From Chryseosolibacter histidinae (GTDB lineage Bacteria > Bacteroidota > Bacteroidia > Cytophagales > Cyclobacteriaceae), in NCBI RefSeq assembly GCF_018598225.1, contig NZ_JAHESF010000008.1, positions 186,001-250,000 on the forward strand: 64,000 bases of DNA. Direction: 5' to 3'. Below the pieces are notes generated by a model. It saw only the letters and a program-made list of their open reading frames with translations. It was not told the origin of the DNA and did not search any database. Shown in pieces: positions 52,817-61,087 of this stretch. The position numbers were made by a program, and so were the translations under genes. How positions within the stretch are numbered: position 1 is the stretch's first letter; every line of letters starts with the position of its first letter.

Positions 52817-55219
52817 ATGAAAACAAATCCTTTACTGCTGACAGGCACACTGATCATGTTCTTTTTCGCTGTTACGGCGGCGGCGCAATCCACACAAACC
52901 GTTCGCGGCCGGGTGCTGGATGAGGTCTCGCAAACACCACTCATCGGGGTGAATGTGGTTGTCATGTCGGGCCCGGGTGCTGTGCTCGGAAGCACTACCG
53001 ATGAAAGTGGCGAGTACCGCATTGAAAAAGTACCCGTGGGCAGGCAAACGCTCAAGATCAGCTATATCGGTTACGAAGATCAAACCATCCCCAACGTAAT
53101 GGTTACTGCCGGAAAAGAAGTGGTGATGAACATAACCCTTACGGAAAAGGTGAGCCAGCTCAGCGAGGTCACGGTAATCGCCGACACAAAAGAAGACAAA
53201 ACAGCCACCAACAACGACCTGGCCGTGGTGAGCGCCAGGTCTTTTAACGTTGACGACACCAAACGTTATGCAGGCGCGCTGGGTGATCCTTCGCGCATGG
53301 CAGCCAATTTCGCGGGCGTGGTAGGCGGCAATGACTCCCGCAACGACATCGTAGTGCGCGGCAATTCGCCTACCGGCATGTTGTGGCAGATGGAGGGACT
53401 GAACATTCCCAACCCCAATCACTTCGGCGCCCTGGTGGCTACGGGCGGACCGGTGAGCATCCTCAACAACAACAACATCGACAAATCCGATTTCATCACC
53501 AGCGCCTTCCCCGCACAATACGGCAATGCCACCGCAGGTGTTTTTGATCTGAAGCTTCGCGATGGCAACAATCAGAAGAACGAGTTCCTGGGCCAGATCG
53601 GCTTCAATGGTTTTGAGCTCGGCGCAGAAGGGCATTTCGGCAAAAATTCCAAAGCATCGTACATTATCAACTATCGTTATTCGACGCTGGCCGTATTTCA
53701 GACGCTGGGCATCGAGTTCGGCACCGGCTCCAACACACCGCTGTACCAGGACCTGAACTTCAAGGTGAGTCTGCCTGCCGGCAAGAATGGAAAGATCTCG
53801 ATATTCGGACTCGGCGGCGCCAGCGAGATCGACCTGCTGGGAAGTGAGGCAGACCTGGATAATGACACAGACCTGTACGGAAGCGAGAACATAGATTCTT
53901 ACCCGCGCTACCAGACGGGTGTGGCCGGTATCAGCTATGAAAAAAGTGTGTCGGAAAAAACTTTCCTGAAGCTCACGGCAGGCATCAGCGCTACCAGCGA
54001 GAATTTTTATGCCGATTCCCTGGTGAGGGATGAGACTAATGAAGTGGTGGCCAAATATCTTACCAGCGAAGCCGATTTCACCACACGGAAATATTCACTG
54101 AACTTTTACACCCGCACCAAGCTCGATACCAAGAACAGTCTTACCTCAGGATTTTACATCGACGCCATGAGCTTCGATCTGTTCAACCGCGATGCGTATG
54201 CCAACCTGAACCGCGATACGGTACGGCTGGATGTTGACGAGAATGCCACGCTCTACCAGTTCTACACCACATGGCGTCACCGGTTCACCAACCGCTTTTC
54301 GCTGAACACCGGCATCCATGGCCAATACTACTCACTGAACGAACAGATCGTGGCCGAACCGCGCGTGAGTCTTCAGTATGTGATCAACGGTTCGCATGCA
54401 CTGAGCCTGGGGTACGGCCTGCATCACCAAATGCAAAACATCACCACGTCTTTTATCCAAACTAAAACACAGGACGGTACCATGGTGCTGACGAACAAAG
54501 GCCTCGACTTTACCGCGAGCCAGCATTATGTGCTCACCTACGACTGGAATATCTCCGGCAACACCAGGCTGAAAGCCGAAGCCTATTACCAGCGCCTGAA
54601 CGATGTACCGGTTGAACGGAAACCAACTTCTTTTTCGGCCCTCAACACCGGCGCCAGCTTTGCGCCCCTGGACCAGGATAGCCTCGTGAACAGCGGCACC
54701 GGAACCAACTACGGCCTTGAGCTTACACTCGAGCGTTTTTACAGCCGCGGATTTTATTACCTGCTCACCACATCGCTGTTCGACTCACGTTACGAAGGCA
54801 GCGACGGCATAGAACGCAACACCGCTTTTAACACCAGGTTTGTATTCAATGCGCTGGCGGGCAAAGAATGGAAGCTGGGCAACAATGGAAGGTTCTTTTC
54901 ACTCAACCTGAAGCTCACCACCATCGGCGGAAAATTTCTTACACCGATAGACTTCGCGAAGTCGCAGGAATTTGGCCGCACCATTTACCGTAATAGTGAC
55001 GCCTACAGTGAGCGGCAAAGCAGTTATTTCCGCACCGACCTGCGATTGGCCTACCGCAAGGAGTATGCAAAGAGCACACTCGAGGTATCGCTCGATCTTC
55101 AGAACCTCACCAACAACAAAAACATTTTCAGCCAGAGCTATAACCCGCGCACCAACAGTATCGCTACCCAATATCAGCAGGCGTTCTTCCCTGTTCCTTA
55201 TGTGAGATTTACATTTTGA
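52817..55219 (+). CDS. TonB-dependent receptor (carboxypeptidase-regulatory-like N-terminal domain)
   Basis: 800 residues from ATG 52817. Signal peptide (LLLTGTLIMFFFAVTAAAQ). A CarboxypepD_reg-like domain covers about 26-110 (TVRGRVLDEVSQTPLIGVNVVV), then a plug (NDIVVRGNSPTGMLWQMEGLNIPNPNHFG) and a barrel ending in FPVPYVRFTF with a C-terminal Phe. The plug resembles the Bacteroidota receptors without a SusD partner. No SusD or binding lipoprotein follows. The frame opens at 52766, but the ATG at 52817 begins the signal peptide. Substrate unknown. Confidence 0.93.
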   Translation: MKTNPLLLTGTLIMFFFAVTAAAQSTQTVRGRVLDEVSQTPLIGVNVVVMSGPGAVLGSTTDESGEYRIEKVPVGRQTLKISYIGYEDQTIPNVMVTAGKEVVMNITLTEKVSQLSEVTVIADTKEDKTATNNDLAVVSARSFNVDDTKRYAGALGDPSRMAANFAGVVGGNDSRNDIVVRGNSPTGMLWQMEGLNIPNPNHFGALVATGGPVSILNNNNIDKSDFITSAFPAQYGNATAGVFDLKLRDGNNQKNEFLGQIGFNGFELGAEGHFGKNSKASYIINYRYSTLAVFQTLGIEFGTGSNTPLYQDLNFKVSLPAGKNGKISIFGLGGASEIDLLGSEADLDNDTDLYGSENIDSYPRYQTGVAGISYEKSVSEKTFLKLTAGISATSENFYADSLVRDETNEVVAKYLTSEADFTTRKYSLNFYTRTKLDTKNSLTSGFYIDAMSFDLFNRDAYANLNRDTVRLDVDENATLYQFYTTWRHRFTNRFSLNTGIHGQYYSLNEQIVAEPRVSLQYVINGSHALSLGYGLHHQMQNITTSFIQTKTQDGTMVLTNKGLDFTASQHYVLTYDWNISGNTRLKAEAYYQRLNDVPVERKPTSFSALNTGASFAPLDQDSLVNSGTGTNYGLELTLERFYSRGFYYLLTTSLFDSRYEGSDGIERNTAFNTRFVFNALAGKEWKLGNNGRFFSLNLKLTTIGGKFLTPIDFAKSQEFGRTIYRNSDAYSERQSSYFRTDLRLAYRKEYAKSTLEVSLDLQNLTNNKNIFSQSYNPRTNSIATQYQQAFFPVPYVRFTF

Positions 55220-55236
55220 TGGTTTCGGTGGGTTTC

Positions 55237-55456
55237 AGGAGTCAGAAGTCAGGAGCCAGGAGTCAGGAGAGGTTCGAGTTAAGTTGAAGTCTTGTGTACT
55301 TTTCAGGTGTAGGGATGCTCAACTGACAATTTTGCGGCTGCTATAAGAATCTGACATTAGCTATATAGGAGGCTGTATTCTCAGTTTTATGAAGCTTTCA
55401 GTCAACTCACACCTTCCCCTTCTGACTCCTGGCTTCTGGCTCCTGACTTCTAGCTT
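55237..55456. repeat. 220-bp segment bounded by inverted AGTCAGGAGCC word arrays
   Basis: AGGAGTCAGAAGTCAGGAGC with following words (55237-55269) is answered by TTCTGACTCCTGGCTTCTGG with following words (55419-55456) in inverse orientation. GAGTTAAGTTGA and the inverse of TCAGTCAACTC give a weaker inner pair. The segment begins 18 bp after the TonB receptor stop. No terminal repeat as clean as that at 52498 was found. Confidence 0.7.
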
Positions 55457-55615
55457 CTTCTTGCTTCTTTACCCGCCGCAGCTCGCGATGGAATTAGCGC
55501 GATGGAGTGAAGGCGGGGGATTTTTAGACCAACAAACGTTTGAGGTGCGGCAAACGACAGAAAACTTAATATTGTGAGGCATATCATTTGACAGGAGTTT
55601 GCCGTTAAAAGCAAC
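55457..55615. repeat. CCCGCCG-type hairpin repeat copy 1 and leader of the Crp/Fnr gene
   Basis: CCCGCCGCAGCTCGCGATGG followed by AATTAGCGCG and GTGAAGGCGGG (55471-55516) has CCCGCC and GGCGGG at its ends. Related copies lie at 56269-56299 and 56430-56477. It sits in the gap before the Crp/Fnr gene and has no coding content. Confidence 0.6.
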
Positions 55616-56212
55616 ATGTCAGCTGATGAATACACACCCCTGCGTCAGTTCATAGCCGGAGTCGTTGATGCAACGAACGAAGAATGGAAGGCGCACCGCG
55701 ATTGTCTTACGCGCAGGTTCCTCCGGAAAGGCGAATTCCTGGTCTCCGAAGGCCAGGTGGTAAACAATGTATCGTTCATCAACAAGGGATCGTTCAGGGT
55801 GTTCAAGACCATGAACGGCCAGGACCTCACCAAACATTTTTTCTTTGCGAACGAATATGCCACCGAATACATCAGCTTTCTCACGCGCAAACCTTCCGAC
55901 ATCTGTGTAAAGGCGCTGGAAGAATCCGAGCTGATCGAGCTGCACTACGATAAGGTGCAGGCATTGTATGAACAGTATCCCGTATGGCAGAAGTACGGCA
56001 GGCTGATGGCAGAACATTTGTTCATCGTGCTGGCAGAGCGCACACACCGGTTGCTCTATCATTCTCCCGAAGAGAATTATCTTCACCTCATCGAAAGCCG
56101 TCCTGATATCATCGAAAGAATTCCCCAGCAGTACATTGCATCGTATCTGGGTATTCAACCGGAGTCGCTTAGTCGGATCAGGAAACGGTTAATGGAGGTT
56201 AGGAGAGTTTGA
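55616..56212 (+). CDS. Crp/Fnr-family regulator
   Basis: 198 residues. Cyclic-nucleotide-binding-like beta roll about 15-115 (KGEFLVSEGQVVNNVSFINKGSFRVFKTMNGQDLTKHFFFANEYATEYISFLTRKPSDICVKALEESELIEL), the long C-helix (about 125-150), and a short winged-helix at the end (ERIPQQYIASYLGIQPESLSRIRKRL). The cAMP-contact residues of Crp are not conserved, and there are no Fe-S Cys residues as in Fnr, so the ligand is unknown. Flanked on both sides by word-array repeats. Confidence 0.9.
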   Translation: MSADEYTPLRQFIAGVVDATNEEWKAHRDCLTRRFLRKGEFLVSEGQVVNNVSFINKGSFRVFKTMNGQDLTKHFFFANEYATEYISFLTRKPSDICVKALEESELIELHYDKVQALYEQYPVWQKYGRLMAEHLFIVLAERTHRLLYHSPEENYLHLIESRPDIIERIPQQYIASYLGIQPESLSRIRKRLMEVRRV

Positions 56213-56483
56213 AGTTTAAGGTTTCAAGTTTCAGGTTGCCGGTTGCCAGTTGCCGGTTACCAGTTTTACCCGCCGAAGCTTTAGCGTAGGTTGGGTTGCC
56301 GGTTCAGACCCTGGTGAAACTCACTTTCCCAGCTCCGTTCCCCTAGAGTCACAACACCATCACTTGATCCACACCGCCTTCTTCTGACTCCTTGCTCCTG
56401 ACTCCTGACTTCTATTCCCAGCTCCCTTCGCCCGCCGTAGCACGCCGTGGCATTAGTGCGAGAGCAGCGAAGGAGGGTTACTC
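56213..56483. repeat. Cluster of word arrays downstream of the Crp/Fnr gene
   Basis: AAGTTTAAGGTTTCAAG words (56212-56234), GGTTGCCGGTTGCCAG words (56234-56265, inverse of the GGCAACCGG class), a CCCGCCG copy (56269-56299), TCTGACTCCTTGCTCC words (56379-56413) and another CCCGCCG copy (56430-56477). Four classes therefore share one gap between a Crp/Fnr gene and mutS. No gene was seen. Confidence 0.75.
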
Positions 56484-59090
56484 CTACTTCTTCAAAACTC
56501 CTATCACCTCGTTCAGTTTGAGCAAAGCCTCCACCGGACTCAACGTGTTGATATCTACCTTACTCAACATATCCTGGATCTGCATGAAGCGGGGGTCGGC
56601 TTCGAAGAGGTTCATTTGAGGTGTAGCTTTCGGAAGCTCCTGGATCTTTTTCTTTTCGTTCTTGTGTTTGTCTTTCTCCAGGAAGTGAAGGATCTCGTTG
56701 GCGCGGAACACCACCTTGTTGGGCATACCGGCCAGTTGCGCCACATGGATCCCGAAGCTGTGCTCGCTGCCGCCTTCCTTCAGCTTGCGCATGAAGATGA
56801 TCTTGTCGCCGATCTCTTTGACTGACACATTGAAGTTCTTCACACGGGTGAGGTCTTCTGCCAGCTGGTTCAGCTCATGATAGTGTGTGGCAAACAGGGT
56901 CTTGGGCTTACAGTCTTTATGGCCGTGGTTGTGAAGATATTCTACAATGGCCCAGGCAATAGACACACCGTCATAAGTGCTGGTGCCTCTTCCGATCTCA
57001 TCCATGAGGATCAGGCTTCGGTGGCTGAGGTTGTTGAGAATGCTGGCCGTCTCCGTCATCTCCACCATGAACGTTGATTCACCTCTCGATAAATTATCGG
57101 AAGCACCCACGCGGGTGAAGATCTTGTCTACGATGCCGATGCTGGCGCTTTCCGCAGGCACAAAGCTACCCATCTGGGCCAGCAGCACAATGAGCGCGGT
57201 TTGCCGCAGCAACGCCGACTTACCTGCCATGTTAGGACCGGTAATGATCAGGATCTGCTGTTGATCGCTATCGAGGTAAATATCATTGGGCACGTATGAT
57301 TCGCCCACAGGCAACTGCTTTTCGATCACGGGGTGCCTGCCGGCTTTGATGTCGAGGATCAGCGAATCGTTGATCTCCGGTTTGTTATAACGATTGGCAC
57401 GCGCCACAGAAGCGAAGGAGAGCAGGCAATCGAGCTGGCCGATCACCCGTGCATTCTGCTGGATCTGCGAGATGAACGTAGCTGCGTGCTGCACCATGGC
57501 GTTGAAGATGCGCTGCTCGATCACCACGAGCTTTTCTTCGGCGTGAAGGATCTTCTCTTCGTATACTTTCAGCTCTTCGGTAATGAAACGTTCGGCATTC
57601 ACCAGGGTTTGTTTCCGGATCCAGTCGGCCGGAACTTTATCTTTATTGGCGTTGCTTACTTCGAGGTAGTATCCGAAAACTTTATTGTACGAGATCTTCA
57701 GCGACGAGATGCCGGTGCGTTCCACTTCCCGCTTCTGCACCTGCAGCAGGTAATCTTTGCCGGAGAAGGCTATTTTCTGCAGTTCGTCAAGCTCGGCGTC
57801 TATACCTTCCTTGATGATGTTGCCCTGGTTGCTGTTGATGGATACGTCTTCGCGCAGCTCACGTTCGATCTTGTCGATGAGGTCTTCGCAGGGATGAAGC
57901 TGCTCCGCCATTCGCTGAAGCTCAACAGAAGTATGGTCTTTCAACGCCTGGCGTATGGGCACAATACATTTCAGCGAACGCTTCAGCTGCAGCAGCTCGC
58001 GCGGGTTGATGCGGTTCACGGCCACCTTGGATATCAATCGCTCGAGGTCAACGATCTGCTTCAGAGGCTCCCGTACTTTGTCGGCAAAGTAATCGTCGGC
58101 ATGGAAGGTCTCCACAACCCTGAGCCTTTCGTCGATGGCCTCCTTACTCTTCAGTGGCAGGATCATCCACTTGCGCAGCTGGCGCGAGCCCATGGGGGTA
58201 ACGGTATGATCGAGGATCTCGATCAGCGGAACACCTCCTTCATGCTGTGAATGAACGATCTCCAGGTTGCGGATGGTGAACTTATCGAGCCACACATACC
58301 GGTCTTCATCGATGCGCGATATGGACGCGATATGCGAGGTGTCTTTGTGCTCCGTATCGTCCAGATAATGGAGAATGGCACCTGCCGCGATGATGGCTTC
58401 ACCGGAGCCGTCGATGCCAAATCCCTTGAGGGAGGCGGTTTTGAACTGGCTGATCAGCTTGTCATAACCATAGTCGTAGGCGTAAACCCACTCATCGAGG
58501 GCAAAGGTGTTATACTCGGCACCAAAAAGTTTTTCAAATCTTTCGCGCGAGCTTTTGCTGAAAATGACTTCAGAAGGTGCAAAGCTCTGGAGCAGCTTCA
58601 GCACATAGTTCTCATTACCCTGCGCCACATAAAACTCGCCCGTGGAAACATCCAGGAACGAGATGCCCAGCTCCTTGCCGGCGAATATGGAAGCGAGAAA
58701 GTTATTTTGTTTTTTATCGAGAACGTTGTCGTTGTAAGAAAGCCCTGGTGTGACCAATTCTGTAACACCACGTTTCACAATGCCCTTTACAAACCGCGGA
58801 TCTTCCAGCTGATCGCAGATGGCGACCCTGTGCCCTGCACGCACTAGCTTCGGCAGATACGTATCCAGCGCATGATGAGGAAAGCCTGCAAGCTCGGTTT
58901 CGGAGGTTGATCCGGCGCCACGTTTCGTGAGCACGATATCCAGCACTTTGCTCGCCGCCACCGCATCCTGGCCGAACGTTTCGTAAAAATCACCTACACG
59001 AAAAAGCAGCAATGCCCCGGGATACTTCACCTTAATGGCGTTGTATTGTTTCATCAACGGGGTTTCAACGGTGGTCTTAGCTTCAGACAT
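56484..59090 (-). CDS. mutS: DNA mismatch repair protein MutS
   Basis: 868 residues. The N-terminal mismatch-binding domain contains LLFRVGDFYETFG, with the Phe-x-Glu that stacks on the mismatched base. Connector, lever and clamp domains follow. The ATPase has Walker A GPNMAGKS (about 615-622), LMDEIGRGTSTYDG (Walker B), and the signature NLSRGESTFMVEM. The C-terminal HTH region is present (LLKLNEVIGVLKK). Start ATG 59090 lies immediately after a TATCTTTG box on the minus strand, so the message may be nearly leaderless. Confidence 0.96.
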   Translation of the reverse strand: MSEAKTTVETPLMKQYNAIKVKYPGALLLFRVGDFYETFGQDAVAASKVLDIVLTKRGAGSTSETELAGFPHHALDTYLPKLVRAGHRVAICDQLEDPRFVKGIVKRGVTELVTPGLSYNDNVLDKKQNNFLASIFAGKELGISFLDVSTGEFYVAQGNENYVLKLLQSFAPSEVIFSKSSRERFEKLFGAEYNTFALDEWVYAYDYGYDKLISQFKTASLKGFGIDGSGEAIIAAGAILHYLDDTEHKDTSHIASISRIDEDRYVWLDKFTIRNLEIVHSQHEGGVPLIEILDHTVTPMGSRQLRKWMILPLKSKEAIDERLRVVETFHADDYFADKVREPLKQIVDLERLISKVAVNRINPRELLQLKRSLKCIVPIRQALKDHTSVELQRMAEQLHPCEDLIDKIERELREDVSINSNQGNIIKEGIDAELDELQKIAFSGKDYLLQVQKREVERTGISSLKISYNKVFGYYLEVSNANKDKVPADWIRKQTLVNAERFITEELKVYEEKILHAEEKLVVIEQRIFNAMVQHAATFISQIQQNARVIGQLDCLLSFASVARANRYNKPEINDSLILDIKAGRHPVIEKQLPVGESYVPNDIYLDSDQQQILIITGPNMAGKSALLRQTALIVLLAQMGSFVPAESASIGIVDKIFTRVGASDNLSRGESTFMVEMTETASILNNLSHRSLILMDEIGRGTSTYDGVSIAWAIVEYLHNHGHKDCKPKTLFATHYHELNQLAEDLTRVKNFNVSVKEIGDKIIFMRKLKEGGSEHSFGIHVAQLAGMPNKVVFRANEILHFLEKDKHKNEKKKIQELPKATPQMNLFEADPRFMQIQDMLSKVDINTLSPVEALLKLNEVIGVLKK

Positions 59091-59095
59091 TGAAG

Positions 59096-59103
59096 CAAAG
59101 ATA
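59096..59103 (-). promoter_or_regulatory. -7 box of mutS, very close to the start codon
   Basis: TATCTTTG on the minus strand matches TAnnTTTG exactly and ends 5 bp before the ATG of mutS. Transcription would start at or inside the first codon, suggesting a leaderless message. The -33 box is not clear. If the box is functional, the true translation start might alternatively lie a few codons further in. Confidence 0.5.
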
Positions 59104-59202
59104 GAAAAGATAGAAAAGCATGGAGGCGACGAATGGTTTTTTTGTTAAAAATTGATGATCAGTGGGTTAGTGAGTTGCGAGCCGTTAGCGATGAGCGGAA
59201 TA

Positions 59203-59392
59203 GTAGCAGTAGGCAAATTGTGATGGCTTCGCTATCACAACAGTAGGCAAAGGATTGTGCAAGCCATCATGAGCGTTTTACTGTTGAAATTGGAACAGCG
59301 CATGTGATGCCCGTAGCCTTACTATTGCTACTGCTCCGATCGCCTGCGATCGGTCCCGATAGCTATCGGGATGCCTACTGCCTACTTTTCAG
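59203..59392. repeat. Segment with AGTAGCAGTAGGCA words and three near-perfect hairpins
   Basis: TAGTAGCAGTAGGCA (59211 on) and CAGTAGGCAAAGG face TTACTATTGCTACTGCTCC and TGCCTACTGCCTAC (59372-59385) in inverse orientation. Inside are TTGTGATGGC-TTC-GCTATCACAA (59218-59240), CCGATCGC-CT-GCGATCGG (59336-59353) and the palindrome TCCCGATAGCTATCGGGA (59354-59371). No gene. Confidence 0.75.
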
Positions 59393-60035
59393 CTACGATC
59401 ACCCACATCTTATCCCCTTTCTCCTTTGTACGATCGACAAACGGGTCTTTCTGGTGGACGATGCTGAACCCGGCTTTGGTGAGGTCTTCCAGCGCGTAGC
59501 TCATGCCCAGCTCGTGTTTGCCTTCCTGCACCGAACGCGAGAGCTTTCGGCGTTCATCCGCGATCGGTTCACAGATCACCAGCCTGCCACCTTTTTTCAG
59601 TGCCCTCTTTACGTGCTGCAGGATCTCATCGTGGTCGTCCATTTCATGATAAGTATCGAGAATGATCACGGCGTCGAGCTGCTCCTGCGGAAGCTTTGGG
59701 TTATCGTAGTCGCCTTTGACGGTCTGGATGTTGGTCAGTTTTTTGTTGGCGATATAACCGTCCAACTTCGTGAGCTTCGACTGGTCCACATCCACCGCAT
59801 ATACCTTGCCTGCGTTGTTCACTACCCTGGCCAGCTTGAAGGTCATATACCCTTCGTGACATCCAATATCGGCAACGTGGCTTCCTTCTGCGATCTTCAT
59901 CATCGAAATAAGCTCGTCTGCCCGCTGCCATTTATCGCGTGCTTCCCACGCAGGTTTTGAATAAATGTTCTTCCAGGGATTCTGGGCTGAAGCCGTGATG
60001 GTGATGGTGAAGAGGAGGATCGTGATCAGGCGCAT
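59382..60035 (-). CDS. Exported class I SAM-dependent methyltransferase
   Basis: 217 residues with an apparent signal peptide (LITILLFTITITASAQ). The Rossmann core has VADIGCHEGYMTFKLARVV (motif I), VYAVDVDQSKLTKL, QTVKGDYDNPKLP, LDAVIILDTYHEMDDHDEILQHVKRALKKGGRLVICEP. The SAM site looks intact. Export is unexpected since SAM is cytosolic; related exported proteins are common in Bacteroidota. Target unknown. On the minus strand, isolated between repeats. Confidence 0.85.
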   Translation of the reverse strand: MRLITILLFTITITASAQNPWKNIYSKPAWEARDKWQRADELISMMKIAEGSHVADIGCHEGYMTFKLARVVNNAGKVYAVDVDQSKLTKLDGYIANKKLTNIQTVKGDYDNPKLPQEQLDAVIILDTYHEMDDHDEILQHVKRALKKGGRLVICEPIADERRKLSRSVQEGKHELGMSYALEDLTKAGFSIVHQKDPFVDRTKEKGDKMWVIVAEK

Positions 60036-60322
60036 GTATTTACAACGTGGTTCCCGGTATCGAAGGTGGTGCTTTTCAGGGGGAAGAAAAAGGAGTAAGG
60101 AGTAAGAATTAAGTAGTAAGGAGTTGAGACTAGAAGTCAGGAGCCAGGAGTCAGAAGCCAGAAGAAGACGAGGTATGATCGAAGTGTCGGTGTTGGAACC
60201 GAAGAATAGAACCGGAATTGAGTTTTACAACGATCACGAACCGGCAACCGGGAACTGGCAACTGGCAACCAGCACGCCCAACTTTAAACTTCAAACTTTA
60301 AATTTTCAACTAACTTCGCCCG
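60036..60322. repeat. Gap carrying four successive word arrays
   Basis: GGAGTAAGGAGTAAGAATT words (60091-60124), TAGAAGTCAGGAGCCAGG words (60131-60164), CCGGCAACCGGGAACTGG words (60241-60270) and AACTTTAAACTTCAAAC words (60280-60310). The gap between the two head-to-head genes holds no ORF of interest. A TAACTTCG just before the ATG at 60323 might be its -7 box. Confidence 0.8.
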
Positions 60323-60853
60323 ATGAAAAAACTGCAACTAGAAGAGCTGGGGCGGATCTCGGTGGATGAGTTCAAGGGGTCTGATAAGCTCCCGGTTTGT
60401 ATTGTGCTTGACAACGTGCGCAGTTTGCACAATGTGGGTTCGGCTTTTCGCACGGCGGATGCTTTCCGGCTCGAAAAAATATTCCTCACAGGCATTACCG
60501 GCACACCGCCGCATCGCGAGATAGAGAAGTCTGCCCTCGGCGCTACCAGATCTGTGGATTGGGAATATGCTGAATCGACAGGCGCACTTCTGAAAACAAT
60601 GAAAGAGAAAGATTACACGATCGTGATCATTGAACAGACCACGGAAAGTAAACCGCTGCAGCAGTTCGATCCCGAGCCCGGCAAAAAGTACTGTCTTGTT
60701 TTTGGCAACGAAGTGAATGGCGTGAGCGAGGAGGCACTTCCAAACGCAGATCTGGCACTGGAAGTTCCTCAACATGGAACAAAACATTCACTTAATGTTT
60801 CAGTATGTCTCGGCATCATTACCTGGGAATTTTTTCGAAAACTTCAGCTGTGA
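60323..60853 (+). CDS. SpoU/TrmH-family RNA 2'-O-methyltransferase
   Basis: 176 residues of the SPOUT fold (knotted). Three family motifs: VLDNVRSLHNVGSAFRTADAF (motif 1, N and R for RNA/SAM), YCLVFGNEVNGVSEEAL (motif 2) and HGTKHSLNVSVCLGIITWEF (motif 3). No N-terminal RNA-binding domain, so closer to TrmL/TrmH-like tRNA or rRNA enzymes of Bacteroidota than to RlmB. The exact nucleotide target is unknown. It is followed by a long-loop terminator. Confidence 0.92.
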   Translation: MKKLQLEELGRISVDEFKGSDKLPVCIVLDNVRSLHNVGSAFRTADAFRLEKIFLTGITGTPPHREIEKSALGATRSVDWEYAESTGALLKTMKEKDYTIVIIEQTTESKPLQQFDPEPGKKYCLVFGNEVNGVSEEALPNADLALEVPQHGTKHSLNVSVCLGIITWEFFRKLQL

Positions 60854-60913
60854 CGTTGAAACCTTTTTAGCTGCGAACAGTATTTAAACATAAGGAAAAC
60901 AATAGTTATATAC

Positions 60914-60976
60914 CCCGTCAGGCAAAGCGTGTTCGTACTGTGATGGAAGGAGCAGTTGTCTGACGGGTCTTTTTTT
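60914..60976 (+). terminator. Long-loop terminator of the SpoU methyltransferase gene
   Basis: CCCGTCAGGCAA (60914-60925) pairs with TTGTCTGACGGG (60956-60967), including one G-U pair, and is followed by C and TTTTTTT. The loop is about 30 bases, longer than usual, so a small structured RNA is an alternative reading. Confidence 0.7.
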
Positions 60977-60983
60977 GTCCAAT

Positions 60984-61018
60984 AAGGGATGACATCTTTT
61001 GAAAAGATGTCATCCCTT
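60984..61018. terminator. 17-bp perfect palindromic hairpin
   Basis: AAGGGATGACATCTTTT (60984-61000) and AAAAGATGTCATCCCTT (61002-61018) are exact inverse complements with a single-base centre. T-rich on both strands, so it could work as a bidirectional terminator; only plus-strand genes are nearby. It lies about 70 bp before purM. Confidence 0.75.
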
Positions 61019-61048
61019 TTAATTTTAAAATTTGCAACTTTGCAGAGA

Positions 61049-61068
61049 CATCCCGGAGTTACGGGATG
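61049..61068 (+). promoter_or_regulatory. 5'-leader hairpin of purM
   Basis: CATCCCG (61049-61055) pairs with CGGGATG (61062-61068) through a GAGTTA loop, 20 bp before the GTG start of purM and just after CAACTTTG (61035-61042), a near match to the -7 box. The hairpin would lie at the very 5' end of the message and could affect stability or initiation. Confidence 0.45.
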
Positions 61069-61087
61069 GTAAAAAGTATTTCATTCA

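Noticed and set aside
57333-58847. Two long plus-strand frames (305 and 198 codons)
   Set aside because: They lie entirely within mutS on the opposite strand and show the composition of an antisense shadow.
59304-59960. Plus-strand frame of 218 codons
   Set aside because: Complement of the exported methyltransferase and part of the repeat segment before it.
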